Source of the DNA: Lachnospiraceae bacterium
Lineage (GTDB): Bacteria; Bacillota; Clostridia; Lachnospirales; Lachnospiraceae
Assembly (NCBI GenBank): GCA_024684155.1
Contig: JAIKXK010000152.1
Location: 1-13,107, forward strand
Reading direction: 5' to 3'
Length of the DNA: 13,107 nucleotides
Position numbers and translations under genes: made by a program. Under the pieces are notes generated by a model that was not told where the DNA came from, made no database searches, and saw nothing but the letters and a program-made list of their open reading frames with translations. Each line of letters starts with the position of its first letter. The stretch's first letter is position 1. This document shows positions 6,401 through 12,973 of the stretch, piece after piece.

Positions 6401-6955
6401 ATGGCAAAGCTTTTGATATGTATGGCAGATGGGTTAGAAGAAGTAGAGGCTCTTACCACGGTGGATTTAGTTCGCCGTGGAGGGATTGAAATGGATATGG
6501 TTTCCATTTCAGATAAAAAAGAAGTAACAGGTGCTCATAATATTACAATTTTAAACGACAAGTTTATGTCGGAAATTAATTTAGAGGATTATGATGGTAT
6601 TGTACTCCCAGGAGGAATGCCCGGTACAAACCATCTTCGAGATGATGCCAATGTAATTGCAGCAGTGAAAAAATTTGCCGCGGAAAAGAAATTAGTTGCA
6701 GCAATTTGTGCAGCCCCTACAGTATTAGGCTATGCAGGCATCCTAGAAGGAAAAAATGCTACCTGTTATCCAGGTATGGAAGATGGCCTTTTAGGTGCAT
6801 CTAAAAAAACAGATGAGGTGGTTTGTGACGGAAATATTATCACTTCAAGAGGAGTAGGAACGGCAATCGCCTTTGCCCTTTCTTTAGTTTCCTATTTTAC
6901 AGATGAAAAAACCGCCGAAAGCCTTGGAAAATCCATTGTTTATAAAGCAAATTAA
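6401..6955 (+). CDS. DJ-1/PfpI (ThiJ/YajL-like) family protein
   Basis: With the start at 6401 the protein has 184 residues, the normal length for the family. It begins MAKLLICMADGLEEVEALTTVDLVRRGG, like DJ-1 and YajL. The nucleophile elbow AICAAPT gives C103, and E16 fits the conserved glutamate that holds the cysteine as a thiolate. LPGGMPGTNHLRDD (about 69-82) is another family block. At the position of the DJ-1 histidine the sequence reads CYPG (about 122-125), so the catalytic His appears to be replaced by Tyr, as is common in YajL-like members. Proposed roles for the family include a redox-stress chaperone and glyoxalase/deglycase activity; the exact role here is not shown. It has its own promoter and stands 88 bp before trigger factor, which has a separate promoter. 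Confidence 0.9.
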   Translation: MAKLLICMADGLEEVEALTTVDLVRRGGIEMDMVSISDKKEVTGAHNITILNDKFMSEINLEDYDGIVLPGGMPGTNHLRDDANVIAAVKKFAAEKKLVAAICAAPTVLGYAGILEGKNATCYPGMEDGLLGASKKTDEVVCDGNIITSRGVGTAIAFALSLVSYFTDEKTAESLGKSIVYKAN

Positions 6956-6969
6956 GTAACGGCAAATTG

Positions 6970-6998
6970 TTGAAAAGAGTGGTTATTTATGTTATAAT
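6970..6998 (+). promoter_or_regulatory. Strong promoter of the tig-clpP-clpX block
   Basis: TTGAAA at 6970-6975, a 17-nt spacer, and TGTTATAAT with the -10 hexamer at 6993-6998. This is close to the sigma-A consensus and fits high expression of trigger factor. I saw no CtsR-type tandem GGTCAAA heptamers or CIRCE repeat upstream, so heat-shock repressor control is not indicated. Confidence 0.82.
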
Positions 6999-7043
6999 CG
7001 GCGGAGTGCTCACATAAATATTTAGGAAGGAAGATTTATTAAA

Positions 7044-8366
7044 ATGAGTGTAAAAGTTGAAAATTTAGACAATAATATGGCGAAACTTACCGTAGAGGTA
7101 GAGGCAGACCGTTTAAACGAGGCTATTAAGAAGGCATATAACCGTCAGAAGAATCGCATTAGCGTTCCTGGTTTCCGCAAAGGAAAAGTGCCTCAGCAGA
7201 TGATTGAGAAAATGTATGGACCAGAAATTTTCTTTGACGATGCTGCAAACCTTTTGATTCAGGAAGAGTATCCTAAGGCATATGATGAATGTGGTTTAGA
7301 TATTGTTTCTCAGCCTGAAATTGAAGTAGTACAGATTGAAAAAGGTAAAACCTTTATCTTTACTGCAGAAGTAGCTCTTAAGCCTGAAGTTAAATTAGGC
7401 AAATATAATGGTATTACAGTAACAAGACTTGATACCACAGTTTCTGATGAAGAAGTTGATAAAGAAATTGAATCTCAGCTTTCAAGAAATGCTCGTACTA
7501 TTGAAGTAAATGATCGTGCTGCACAGATGGGCGATACAGTAGTTCTTGACTTTGATGGTTCCGTTGATGGAGTACCATTCGAAGGTGGAAAAGCTGAAGG
7601 ATATACTTTAGAGTTAGGATCTAATTCATTCATCCCTGGATTTGAAGATCAGCTTTGTGGAAAGAACTTAGAAGAAGATATCGATGTAAACGTTACCTTT
7701 CCTGAAGATTATCACGCAGAAGAATTAGCTGGAAAGGCTGCTCTTTTCAAATGTAAACTTCATAAGATTTCTGCAAAAGAACTTCCAGAACTTGATAATG
7801 ATTTTGCAGAAGATCAGGGATTCGACAGTGTTGAAGATTACAAGGCTGACGTTAAGAAGACTTTAGAAGAAAGAAAGGCTGCTTCTGTTAAACGTACACA
7901 GGAAGACGAAGCATTAGCTAAGATCGTTGCTGATTCCAAGATGGATGTTCCTGAAGCAATGATCGATACTCAGGTAAATCAGATGTTAAATGAATACGCT
8001 CAGAATTTAGCTCAGAGCGGTCTTTCATTTGAGCAGTATATGCAGTTCACAGGAATGACAGTTGATCAGTTAAAGGCTCAGATGCGTCCAGATGCAACTG
8101 ACAGAATCAAGGCATCTTTAGTATTAGAAGCAATTGCTAAGGCTGAAGGCTTTGAAGGATCTGATGAAGATGTTGATAAGAAGTTAGATGAAATGGCAGC
8201 TCAGTATGGTATGCCAGCAGATGACTTAAAGAAGAACATTCCTGATAGTGAAAAAGAAAATATGAAACAGGAAATTGCTTTAGAACAGGCAATTAACTTC
8301 GTAACAGACAACATGAAACTTCGTGCTAAAGCAAAGAAGAAAGCAGAGAAGAAAGACGAGGAGTAA
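7044..8366 (+). CDS. tig: Trigger factor, ribosome-associated chaperone and prolyl isomerase
   Basis: A 440-residue protein, close to the usual 430. The N-terminal ribosome-binding domain carries the signature GFRKGKVP at residues 43-50, which docks on L23 near the exit tunnel. The central FKBP-type PPIase domain runs from about 162 to 248 (GDTVVLDFDGSVDGVPFEGG, then NSFIPGFEDQLCG and VTFPEDYH). The long alpha-helical C-terminal arm domain follows and ends in a Lys/Glu-rich tail. It binds nascent chains as they leave the ribosome. The start has AGGAAGG at 7024-7030. Codon use seems more selective than in nearby accessory genes, as expected for an abundant protein. It leads directly into clpP with only 3 bp between stop and start. 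Confidence 0.97.
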   Translation: MSVKVENLDNNMAKLTVEVEADRLNEAIKKAYNRQKNRISVPGFRKGKVPQQMIEKMYGPEIFFDDAANLLIQEEYPKAYDECGLDIVSQPEIEVVQIEKGKTFIFTAEVALKPEVKLGKYNGITVTRLDTTVSDEEVDKEIESQLSRNARTIEVNDRAAQMGDTVVLDFDGSVDGVPFEGGKAEGYTLELGSNSFIPGFEDQLCGKNLEEDIDVNVTFPEDYHAEELAGKAALFKCKLHKISAKELPELDNDFAEDQGFDSVEDYKADVKKTLEERKAASVKRTQEDEALAKIVADSKMDVPEAMIDTQVNQMLNEYAQNLAQSGLSFEQYMQFTGMTVDQLKAQMRPDATDRIKASLVLEAIAKAEGFEGSDEDVDKKLDEMAAQYGMPADDLKKNIPDSEKENMKQEIALEQAINFVTDNMKLRAKAKKKAEKKDEE

Positions 8367-8369
8367 TCT

Positions 8370-8960
8370 ATGGCAACAATACCTTACGTCATTGAACAAA
8401 ATTCCCGAGGAGAGCGTTCTTATGATATCTATTCTAGATTATTAAAAGATCGTATTATCTTCCTTGGTGAAGAAGTAAATGAGACTACTGCATCTCTTAC
8501 AGTAGCCCAGTTATTATTCTTAGAGTCAGAAGATCCTAATAAGGATATTCATCTCTATATCAACAGTCCCGGAGGAATGGTTACTGCAGGATATGCAATT
8601 TATGATACCATGCAGTATATTAAATGTGATGTATCTACAATCTGTGTAGGTCTTGCAGCATCTATGGGTGCATTCCTGTTAGCAGGTGGTGCAAAGGGAA
8701 AACGTTTGGCTCTTCCTAATGCAGAAATTATGATTCACCAGCCATCCGGTGGTGCAAAAGGTCAGGCAACAGAAATTGAAATCGTTGCTGAAAATATTTT
8801 AAAGACAAAACAGCACTTAAATGAAATCTTAGCAGCAAATACAGGTCAGCCAATTGAAAAAGTAGCTGCCGATACTGAAAGAGATCATTACATGTCTGCT
8901 CAGGAAGCTTTAGAATATGGCTTGATTGATAAGATTATTGAAAGCAGAAATGATCAGTAA
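8370..8960 (+). CDS. clpP: ATP-dependent Clp protease proteolytic subunit
   Basis: A 196-residue serine peptidase with the full catalytic triad: S98 in GLAASMGA, H123 in IMIHQPSGG and D172 in DTERDHYMSA. The N-terminal IPYVIEQNSRGERSYDIYSRLLKDRIIFLG is the canonical axial-loop and handle start. INSPGGMVTAGYAIYD (about 64-79) is the oxyanion-hole region. Fourteen subunits form a barrel that degrades proteins fed by ClpX. The ATG is 3 bp after the tig stop, and its GAGGAG (8358-8363) lies inside the last codons of tig, so the two are translationally coupled. The ATPase gene clpX follows after 26 bp. Confidence 0.98.
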   Translation: MATIPYVIEQNSRGERSYDIYSRLLKDRIIFLGEEVNETTASLTVAQLLFLESEDPNKDIHLYINSPGGMVTAGYAIYDTMQYIKCDVSTICVGLAASMGAFLLAGGAKGKRLALPNAEIMIHQPSGGAKGQATEIEIVAENILKTKQHLNEILAANTGQPIEKVAADTERDHYMSAQEALEYGLIDKIIESRNDQ

Positions 8961-8986
8961 GATCCCTATTTATAAAGGAGAAGACT

Positions 8987-10288
8987 ATGGCAGGACGAAA
9001 CGATGACAAAATTAGATGCTCATTTTGTGGCAAAAGTCAGTCTCAGGTTCAAAAGCTAATAGCCGGACCAAATGGTGCTTATATCTGCGATGAATGTGTA
9101 GATATTTGCGGAGAGATTATCGAAGAAGAATTAATGGAAATGGAAGAGAAACAGGCATTTGTGGATGACACACCTGATATTAATCTTCTAAAACCAAAGG
9201 AATTAAAATCTTTCTTGGATGATTATGTAATTGGACAGGAAGAAGCAAAAAAGGTTTTATCTGTTGCAGTATATAATCATTATAAAAGAATTATGTCTGA
9301 TTCCTCAAAAATCAATGTGGAATTACAGAAATCTAACGTGTTACTTTTAGGTCCGACTGGTAGTGGTAAGACATTACTAGCCCAGACTTTAGCTAGAATT
9401 TTGGGTGTACCATTTGCAATTGCAGATGCAACTACACTTACAGAAGCAGGATATGTAGGTGAGGATGTGGAAAACATTCTTTTAAAACTCATCCAGGCTG
9501 CAGAGTATGATGTATCGAAAGCAGAGTATGGTATCATCTATATTGATGAAATCGATAAAATCACTAAGAAGTCCGAAAATGTATCCATCACCAGAGATGT
9601 ATCTGGTGAAGGTGTACAGCAGGCGTTACTTAAAATCCTAGAAGGAACTCAGGCTTCTGTTCCACCTCAGGGAGGAAGAAAGCATCCTCAGCAGGAATTG
9701 ATTCCTATTGATACTACAAATATTTTATTTATTTGTGGTGGTGCTTTTGAAGGATTGGATAAGATTATCGAGTCTCGAATGGATACTAAGCGAATTGGAT
9801 TTAATACAGATGTAACTGAGATTAAAACAAACAAAGAACGGGAAAGTGAATTACTTAAGCAGGCACTTCCTCAGGATTTTGTAAAATTTGGATTAATTCC
9901 AGAGTTTATTGGACGTGTGCCTATTAATGTTGCATTAGAAGAATTAGACAAGGATGCTTTGATTCGTATTTTAACTGAGCCAAAGAATTCTTTGGTAAAA
10001 CAGTATAAAGCATTGTTTGATATGGATGATGTAGAGCTTACTTTTACAGATGATGCTCTTTGTGCAATTGCTGAAAAGTCATTAGAACGTAAGACAGGAG
10101 CTCGTGGACTTCGTGCCATTATGGAAAACGTTATGATGGAAGATATGTACAATATTCCGTCAGATGAATCCATTACATCCGTTGAGATTACAAAAGAAAA
10201 GGTAGAAGAGAACCTTTTATTAATCGATAAGAAAACAAAGGATGTACTAGCAATCGAAGATCAAAGTGATAAAAAGGAAAGTGCGTAA
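8987..10288 (+). CDS. clpX: ATP-dependent Clp protease ATP-binding subunit ClpX
   Basis: A 433-residue AAA+ unfoldase. The N-terminal zinc-binding domain has four cysteines (C11, C14, C34, C37). The ATPase module shows Walker A GPTGSGKT (122-129), pore-1 loop GYVGED (155-160), Walker B IIYIDEID (183-190, D187 and E188), the IGF loop that docks on ClpP (270-272), an arginine-finger region EFIGR (306-310) and sensor 2 GARGLR (371-376). It recognises and unfolds tagged proteins and threads them into ClpP in the cytoplasm. An AAGGAG site (about 8974-8980) precedes the start. It is the last gene of the tig-clpP-clpX run; a terminator-like hairpin follows about 12 bp after the stop. Confidence 0.98.
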   Translation: MAGRNDDKIRCSFCGKSQSQVQKLIAGPNGAYICDECVDICGEIIEEELMEMEEKQAFVDDTPDINLLKPKELKSFLDDYVIGQEEAKKVLSVAVYNHYKRIMSDSSKINVELQKSNVLLLGPTGSGKTLLAQTLARILGVPFAIADATTLTEAGYVGEDVENILLKLIQAAEYDVSKAEYGIIYIDEIDKITKKSENVSITRDVSGEGVQQALLKILEGTQASVPPQGGRKHPQQELIPIDTTNILFICGGAFEGLDKIIESRMDTKRIGFNTDVTEIKTNKERESELLKQALPQDFVKFGLIPEFIGRVPINVALEELDKDALIRILTEPKNSLVKQYKALFDMDDVELTFTDDALCAIAEKSLERKTGARGLRAIMENVMMEDMYNIPSDESITSVEITKEKVEENLLLIDKKTKDVLAIEDQSDKKESA

Positions 10289-10300
10289 GGATTAAGGTAG

Positions 10301-10336
10301 TAAGGTGGAACAGTTTTGTTCCGCCTTATTTTATAT
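10301..10336 (+). terminator. Terminator or attenuator between clpX and engB
   Basis: The arms 10301-10311 and 10318-10328 give an 11-bp stem with one U-G pair and a 6-nt loop (AGTTTT), followed by TTTTATAT. The tail is short, so partial read-through into engB, 22 bp further on, is possible; I found no clear separate promoter for engB. Confidence 0.68.
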
Positions 10337-10358
10337 CAGATAACACAAGGAGATATAA

Positions 10359-10958
10359 ATGAAAATTAAGAGTGTAGAGTTAGAAACGGTGTGTGGAATC
10401 ACAAGTCAACTACCTGACAATACGTTGCCTGAAGTTGCTTTTGCAGGAAAAAGTAATGTGGGAAAGTCTTCTCTTATCAATACAGTTATGCAAAGAAAGT
10501 CATTGGCTAGAACTTCAGCACAACCTGGAAAAACTCAAACCATTAACTTTTATAATATCAATAATGAAATCTATTTAGTGGATTTGCCAGGATATGGATA
10601 TGCAAGAGCCTCAAAAACAGAAACGGAAAAATGGGGCGAGATGATAGAGAGATATTTAGCAAATTCCGAAATGCTTAGTTGTATTTTTCTGTTAGTGGAT
10701 ATTCGCCACGAACCAGGAGAACATGACAAGCAAATGTTTGAGTGGATTGATTATATGGGATTACAGCCTATCGTCATCTGCACGAAGGCAGATAAGCTGA
10801 AACGTTCTCAGATTGATAGTCACCTAAAAGCAATCCGTAAAGGCTTAGGTGCAGATGAAGATACCATTATTATTCCTTTTTCTTCTGTAACAAAACAGGG
10901 ATTAGATGATGTGTGGGATTTTATGGATCAGGTAATTGAAAATGAAAAAGAGGAGTAG
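10359..10958 (+). CDS. engB: Ribosome biogenesis GTP-binding protein YsxC/EngB
   Basis: A 199-residue single-domain GTPase needed for assembly of the large ribosomal subunit. The G motifs are complete: G1 GKSNVGKSS (30-38), G2 threonine in the region PGKTQTINFY (56-65), G3 DLPGYG (75-80), G4 TKAD (142-145) and a G5 SSV (175-177). The short length and the FAGKSNVGKSSLIN pattern are diagnostic for the EngB/YihA family. AAGGAGAT about 6 nt upstream supports the start. In many Firmicutes it follows lon after clpX; here it directly follows clpX. Its stop codon lies in a perfect hairpin shared with the convergent gene 5 bp away. Confidence 0.97.
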   Translation: MKIKSVELETVCGITSQLPDNTLPEVAFAGKSNVGKSSLINTVMQRKSLARTSAQPGKTQTINFYNINNEIYLVDLPGYGYARASKTETEKWGEMIERYLANSEMLSCIFLLVDIRHEPGEHDKQMFEWIDYMGLQPIVICTKADKLKRSQIDSHLKAIRKGLGADEDTIIIPFSSVTKQGLDDVWDFMDQVIENEKEE

Positions 10959-10974
10959 CTTTGCTACTCCTCTT
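10948..10974. terminator. Bidirectional terminator shared by engB and the CheC-like gene
   Basis: A perfect 12-bp stem (10948-10959 with 10963-10974) with a TTT loop at 10960-10962. Both sides have T-rich tails on their own strand: CTTCTTTGTTTTT after the plus-strand arm and CTTTTTCATTTTC after the minus-strand arm. Each arm encodes the final acidic residues and the TAG stop of one gene. Confidence 0.88.
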
Positions 10975-11569
10975 CTTTGTTTTTCTGGAATAAAGTAACC
11001 ATTTGCTTGGCTACATCTAAAGGATATAACTGAACCATAGTAGAATCAATTAAATCTTCTCCAACTTCAAGTCGGAAGGAAATCTTTAAAAATTTATCCT
11101 CTGAACTTTCAAACATTTTCTCGAATAATTTAACGCTCTCAACATCGATTCGGTTTACTTCCGGTGTGGAAATATCAGTTTCTGTACCAAGCATGGTGGC
11201 CATAGAAGTAGCGGAAGTTCCCATCATCTGGTTCATAGCTTCTGAAGCTGCAGACAAATGCAATTCAGTAACTTCTGAGTCGATATTGATGCCGTCACCA
11301 CCCATCATAAGGGATGTCATTTTCAGAACATCTTCTTCCTGAAGAATCAATACATTATTTCCAGAAAGGCCTTTTATGTAGTGGATTTGTACAAATATAC
11401 AGGTTTTTTCGTAATCATCTAAGGCTGCGCTTCGTCCGATGATTTCAGCCTGAGGTGTGGTAATATCCACACGTTGGTTTAACATGACACTTAAAGTGGT
11501 AGCAGCATTTCCCATGCTGATATTTCCAATCTCTCCAAGAATGTCAATCTGTTCTTTGTTTAGCTCCAT
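10964..11569 (-). CDS. CheC/FliY-type phosphatase domain protein (orphan)
   Basis: With the ATG at 11569 the protein has 201 residues, the size of CheC. Both CheC-family active-site motifs, (D/S)xxxExxN, are intact: D9-E13-N16 in DILGEIGNISMGNAATTLS and S106-E110-N113 in SAASEAMNQMMG. These dephosphorylate CheY-P in chemotaxis. The C-terminal stretch (about 160-195, FRLEVGEDLIDSTMVQLYPLDVAKQM) resembles the part of FliY just before its FliN-like domain, but no FliN/SpoA domain follows, so this is either CheC or a detached FliY phosphatase domain. No chemotaxis or flagellar gene is nearby. The longer frame from a TTG at 11575 is rejected because AGGGAG (11577-11582) would be only 2 nt away. 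It has a good promoter of its own. Confidence 0.87.
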   Translation of the reverse strand: MELNKEQIDILGEIGNISMGNAATTLSVMLNQRVDITTPQAEIIGRSAALDDYEKTCIFVQIHYIKGLSGNNVLILQEEDVLKMTSLMMGGDGINIDSEVTELHLSAASEAMNQMMGTSATSMATMLGTETDISTPEVNRIDVESVKLFEKMFESSEDKFLKISFRLEVGEDLIDSTMVQLYPLDVAKQMVTLFQKNKEEE

Positions 11570-11576
11570 AATCAAT

Positions 11577-11582
11577 CTCCCT
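11577..11582 (-). promoter_or_regulatory. Ribosome binding site that fixes the CheC-like start
   Basis: AGGGAG on the minus strand lies 7 nt before ATG 11569 and only about 2 nt before the TTG at 11575. It therefore points to the ATG. Confidence 0.82.
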
Positions 11583-11613
11583 AATGTGCAAATATAAAAG
11601 AATCTATAAAGTA

Positions 11614-11642
11614 ATTTTACAAAAATAGCAGGGAAATATCAA
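11614..11642 (-). promoter_or_regulatory. Promoter of the CheC-like gene
   Basis: Minus strand: TTGATA (complement of 11637-11642), a 17-nt spacer and TAAAAT (complement of 11614-11619). Each hexamer matches five of six consensus positions. The transcript would begin near 11607, giving a leader of about 38 nt. Confidence 0.75.
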
Positions 11643-11684
11643 AACATTTTTACTGCTTTCAAGAATATTCTGTAAAAATACAAA

Positions 11685-11743
11685 GGATTCCGAAGTTATA
11701 CAACGAAAACCGGAGGTTATTGTGAATCCGCCTATAAGGATTC
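11685..11743 (-). terminator. Possible terminator or structured 3' end of the LacI-family gene
   Basis: Three copies of one 6-bp arm are present on the plus strand: GGATTC at 11685-11690, GAATCC at 11724-11729 and GGATTC at 11738-11743. The middle copy can pair with either neighbour. On the minus strand, pairing with the 11685 copy encloses an inner AACC/GGTT hairpin and is followed by TTTGTATTTTT, which is terminator-like. The 11738 copy is inside the last codons of the regulator. The long loop makes this call tentative. Confidence 0.4.
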
Positions 11744-12751
11744 TTTGATTTTAATATTAATCTCTGTAAGAATTCGGTCTTCTTCAGGATTTTTTCCAAG
11801 AATCAGTTTATCAATTAAAACTGACAAGGCAATGCTACCCTGACGATATGGATCCTGACCAATGGTAGCAGTAATAATGTCTTTATTTAAAAAATCAATA
11901 TTTACATCGGACATATCATAGGTGATTACAGTATAAGGTTGTTTTTGTGTCATTTGATATAGGAATTTACAACCGCCATAGATACCACCTGCGGAGAAAA
12001 AGATAGCGGTAATAGTAGGGTGTTCTAATAGCATGCGCTGTAAGGCACCATACGCTTTATAATCATCATCCTGACACTCTTCGATAGAAACAATTTGGAG
12101 CTTTGGATACTTCTTTGAAATGATTTCTTCGAAACCATGAATACGACTTTCATGTCCAGTAACGTTATGTCCGCCGGTGATAATGCCGATTTCACCAACA
12201 CCTTTGGTAAGAAGTCCCATCAGACCTCCGGCGGTTTGACCGCTTTTATAATCATCACTGCCTACATAGGCAATACGCTTTGAGTCTGGCAGGTCGGTAT
12301 TAACAGTAACAACAAATATGCCACGATCACTAAGCTCATTAATTCTTTCTACAATTCGAGGATCATTAAAAGGTGAAATAATCAATCCGCTAATGTCTTC
12401 CTCAAGCATTTCATCAAGAGCTGCAATTTGATCTCTTACGTGGGATTTCGACTGCTTTAGGATATAGGTAAATCCGTAAAAGGATAAATCGTTATAGCGG
12501 TCTGAAACACCTGTTTTTAACTCTTCAAAAAAGGGATTCCCTTCTCCATATAAAAGAATACCAATTTTGATATTTTTCTTTTGGGTCGCAAGTGCGATTC
12601 CTGCTTTGTTTGGCTGGTAGTCCACAAGGTCTGCAATTTCTAACACCTTTTTCTTGGTTTCTTCGTTGACCCCTTCGCGGTTATTTAGAACTCGATCAAC
12701 AGTACCTCGAGAAACACCTGCTAACTTTGCAATTTCCTGCATAGTAGCCAT
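11732..12751 (-). CDS. LacI-family transcriptional regulator with sugar-binding domain, probably of xylose/xylulose genes
   Basis: With the start at 12751 the protein has 339 residues, typical for LacI/GalR regulators. Residues 1-50 are the helix-turn-helix and hinge: MATMQEIAKLAGVSRGTVDRVLNNREGV...YQPNKAGIALA. The GTVDRVLN variant occurs in the subgroup with RbsB-like sugar-binding domains. From about residue 60 a periplasmic-binding-protein type I fold follows (NIKIGILLYGEGNPFFEELKTGV, then ISGLIISPF, FVVTVNTDLPDSKRIAYVGSDDYKSGQTAGGLM, and QDPYRQGSIALSVL near the end). It is divergent from a xylulokinase gene, so the effector is probably xylose, xylulose or a related pentose; this is inference from context. 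An in-frame ATG at 12775 would add MCKGGGVF; that peptide is largely the translated ribosome binding site and is rejected. It is probably autoregulated through the shared intergenic region. Confidence 0.92.
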   Translation of the reverse strand: MATMQEIAKLAGVSRGTVDRVLNNREGVNEETKKKVLEIADLVDYQPNKAGIALATQKKNIKIGILLYGEGNPFFEELKTGVSDRYNDLSFYGFTYILKQSKSHVRDQIAALDEMLEEDISGLIISPFNDPRIVERINELSDRGIFVVTVNTDLPDSKRIAYVGSDDYKSGQTAGGLMGLLTKGVGEIGIITGGHNVTGHESRIHGFEEIISKKYPKLQIVSIEECQDDDYKAYGALQRMLLEHPTITAIFFSAGGIYGGCKFLYQMTQKQPYTVITYDMSDVNIDFLNKDIITATIGQDPYRQGSIALSVLIDKLILGKNPEEDRILTEINIKIKESL

Positions 12752-12758
12752 AAATACG

Positions 12759-12766
12759 CCTCCCCC
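12759..12766 (-). promoter_or_regulatory. Ribosome binding site that fixes the LacI-family start
   Basis: GGGGGAGG on the minus strand lies 7 nt before the ATG at 12751. The upstream ATG at 12775 has no such site. Confidence 0.85.
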
Positions 12767-12789
12767 TTTACACATATACTTCTATAAAA

Positions 12790-12818
12790 ATCGTAACACA
12801 AAAAGACACTTGATACAA
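12790..12818 (-). promoter_or_regulatory. Possible promoter of the LacI-family gene
   Basis: Minus strand: TTGTAT (complement of 12813-12818), a 17-nt spacer, and an extended -10 TGTTACGAT (hexamer complement of 12790-12795). Matches are partial. An alternative pair, TTGTGT at 12796-12801 and TATATG at 12773-12778, would start transcription too close to the ribosome binding site. Confidence 0.38.
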
Positions 12819-12830
12819 ATAAAAATGTGA

Positions 12831-12842
12831 CACGTGAACGAA
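12831..12842. promoter_or_regulatory. Candidate operator copy 1 (CACGTGAACGAA)
   Basis: The 12-mer CACGTGAACGAA occurs here and again, identical, exactly 80 bp downstream. It contains the palindrome CACGTG with central CG, as in many LacI-family operators. The left flank (GTGA) does not mirror the right arm, so this copy is the less symmetric. It lies about 13 bp upstream of the candidate -35 of the regulator. Confidence 0.5.
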
Positions 12843-12868
12843 AAGATAAAAATAGTCGATTTTCGATA

Positions 12869-12897
12869 TTGTTCATTGAAAAAAATCGTAATATTAT
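12869..12897 (+). promoter_or_regulatory. Promoter of the xylulokinase gene
   Basis: TTGTTC at 12869-12874, a 17-nt spacer and TATTAT at 12892-12897. The predicted start near 12904 places operator copy 2 immediately downstream, where a bound repressor would block initiation or early elongation. Confidence 0.55.
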
Positions 12898-12906
12898 TAA
12901 CTAAAA

Positions 12907-12922
12907 CGTGCACGTGAACGAA
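12907..12922. promoter_or_regulatory. Candidate operator copy 2 (dyad-symmetric)
   Basis: This copy extends leftward into CGTGCACGTGAACG (12907-12920), a 14-bp palindrome with a single mismatched pair around central CACGTG. The shared 12-mer is 12911-12922. The size, symmetry and central CG fit a LacI-family operator, and it overlaps the predicted transcription start of the xylulokinase gene. Confidence 0.58.
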
Positions 12923-12973
12923 GTGCATAAAACAAGGGTTTTACCAATAAAACAGTATAGAGGTAAGAAATAT

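Noticed and set aside
6956..7043. CtsR or CIRCE heat-shock operator before tig
   Set aside because: Neither tandem GGTCAAA heptamers nor the CIRCE inverted repeat is seen; the region holds a plain near-consensus promoter.
9280..10173. Minus-strand frames inside clpX
   Set aside because: They are shadows of a highly conserved gene, without ribosome binding sites or recognisable products.
12752..12775. Eight-residue extension of the LacI-family regulator (MCKGGGVF)
   Set aside because: The extension is largely translation of the GGGGGAGG ribosome binding site of the ATG at 12751.
12820..12930. CcpA cre site at the xylB promoter
   Set aside because: The CG-centred sites here do not fit the cre consensus TGWAANCGNTNWCA; they fit a dedicated LacI-family operator better.
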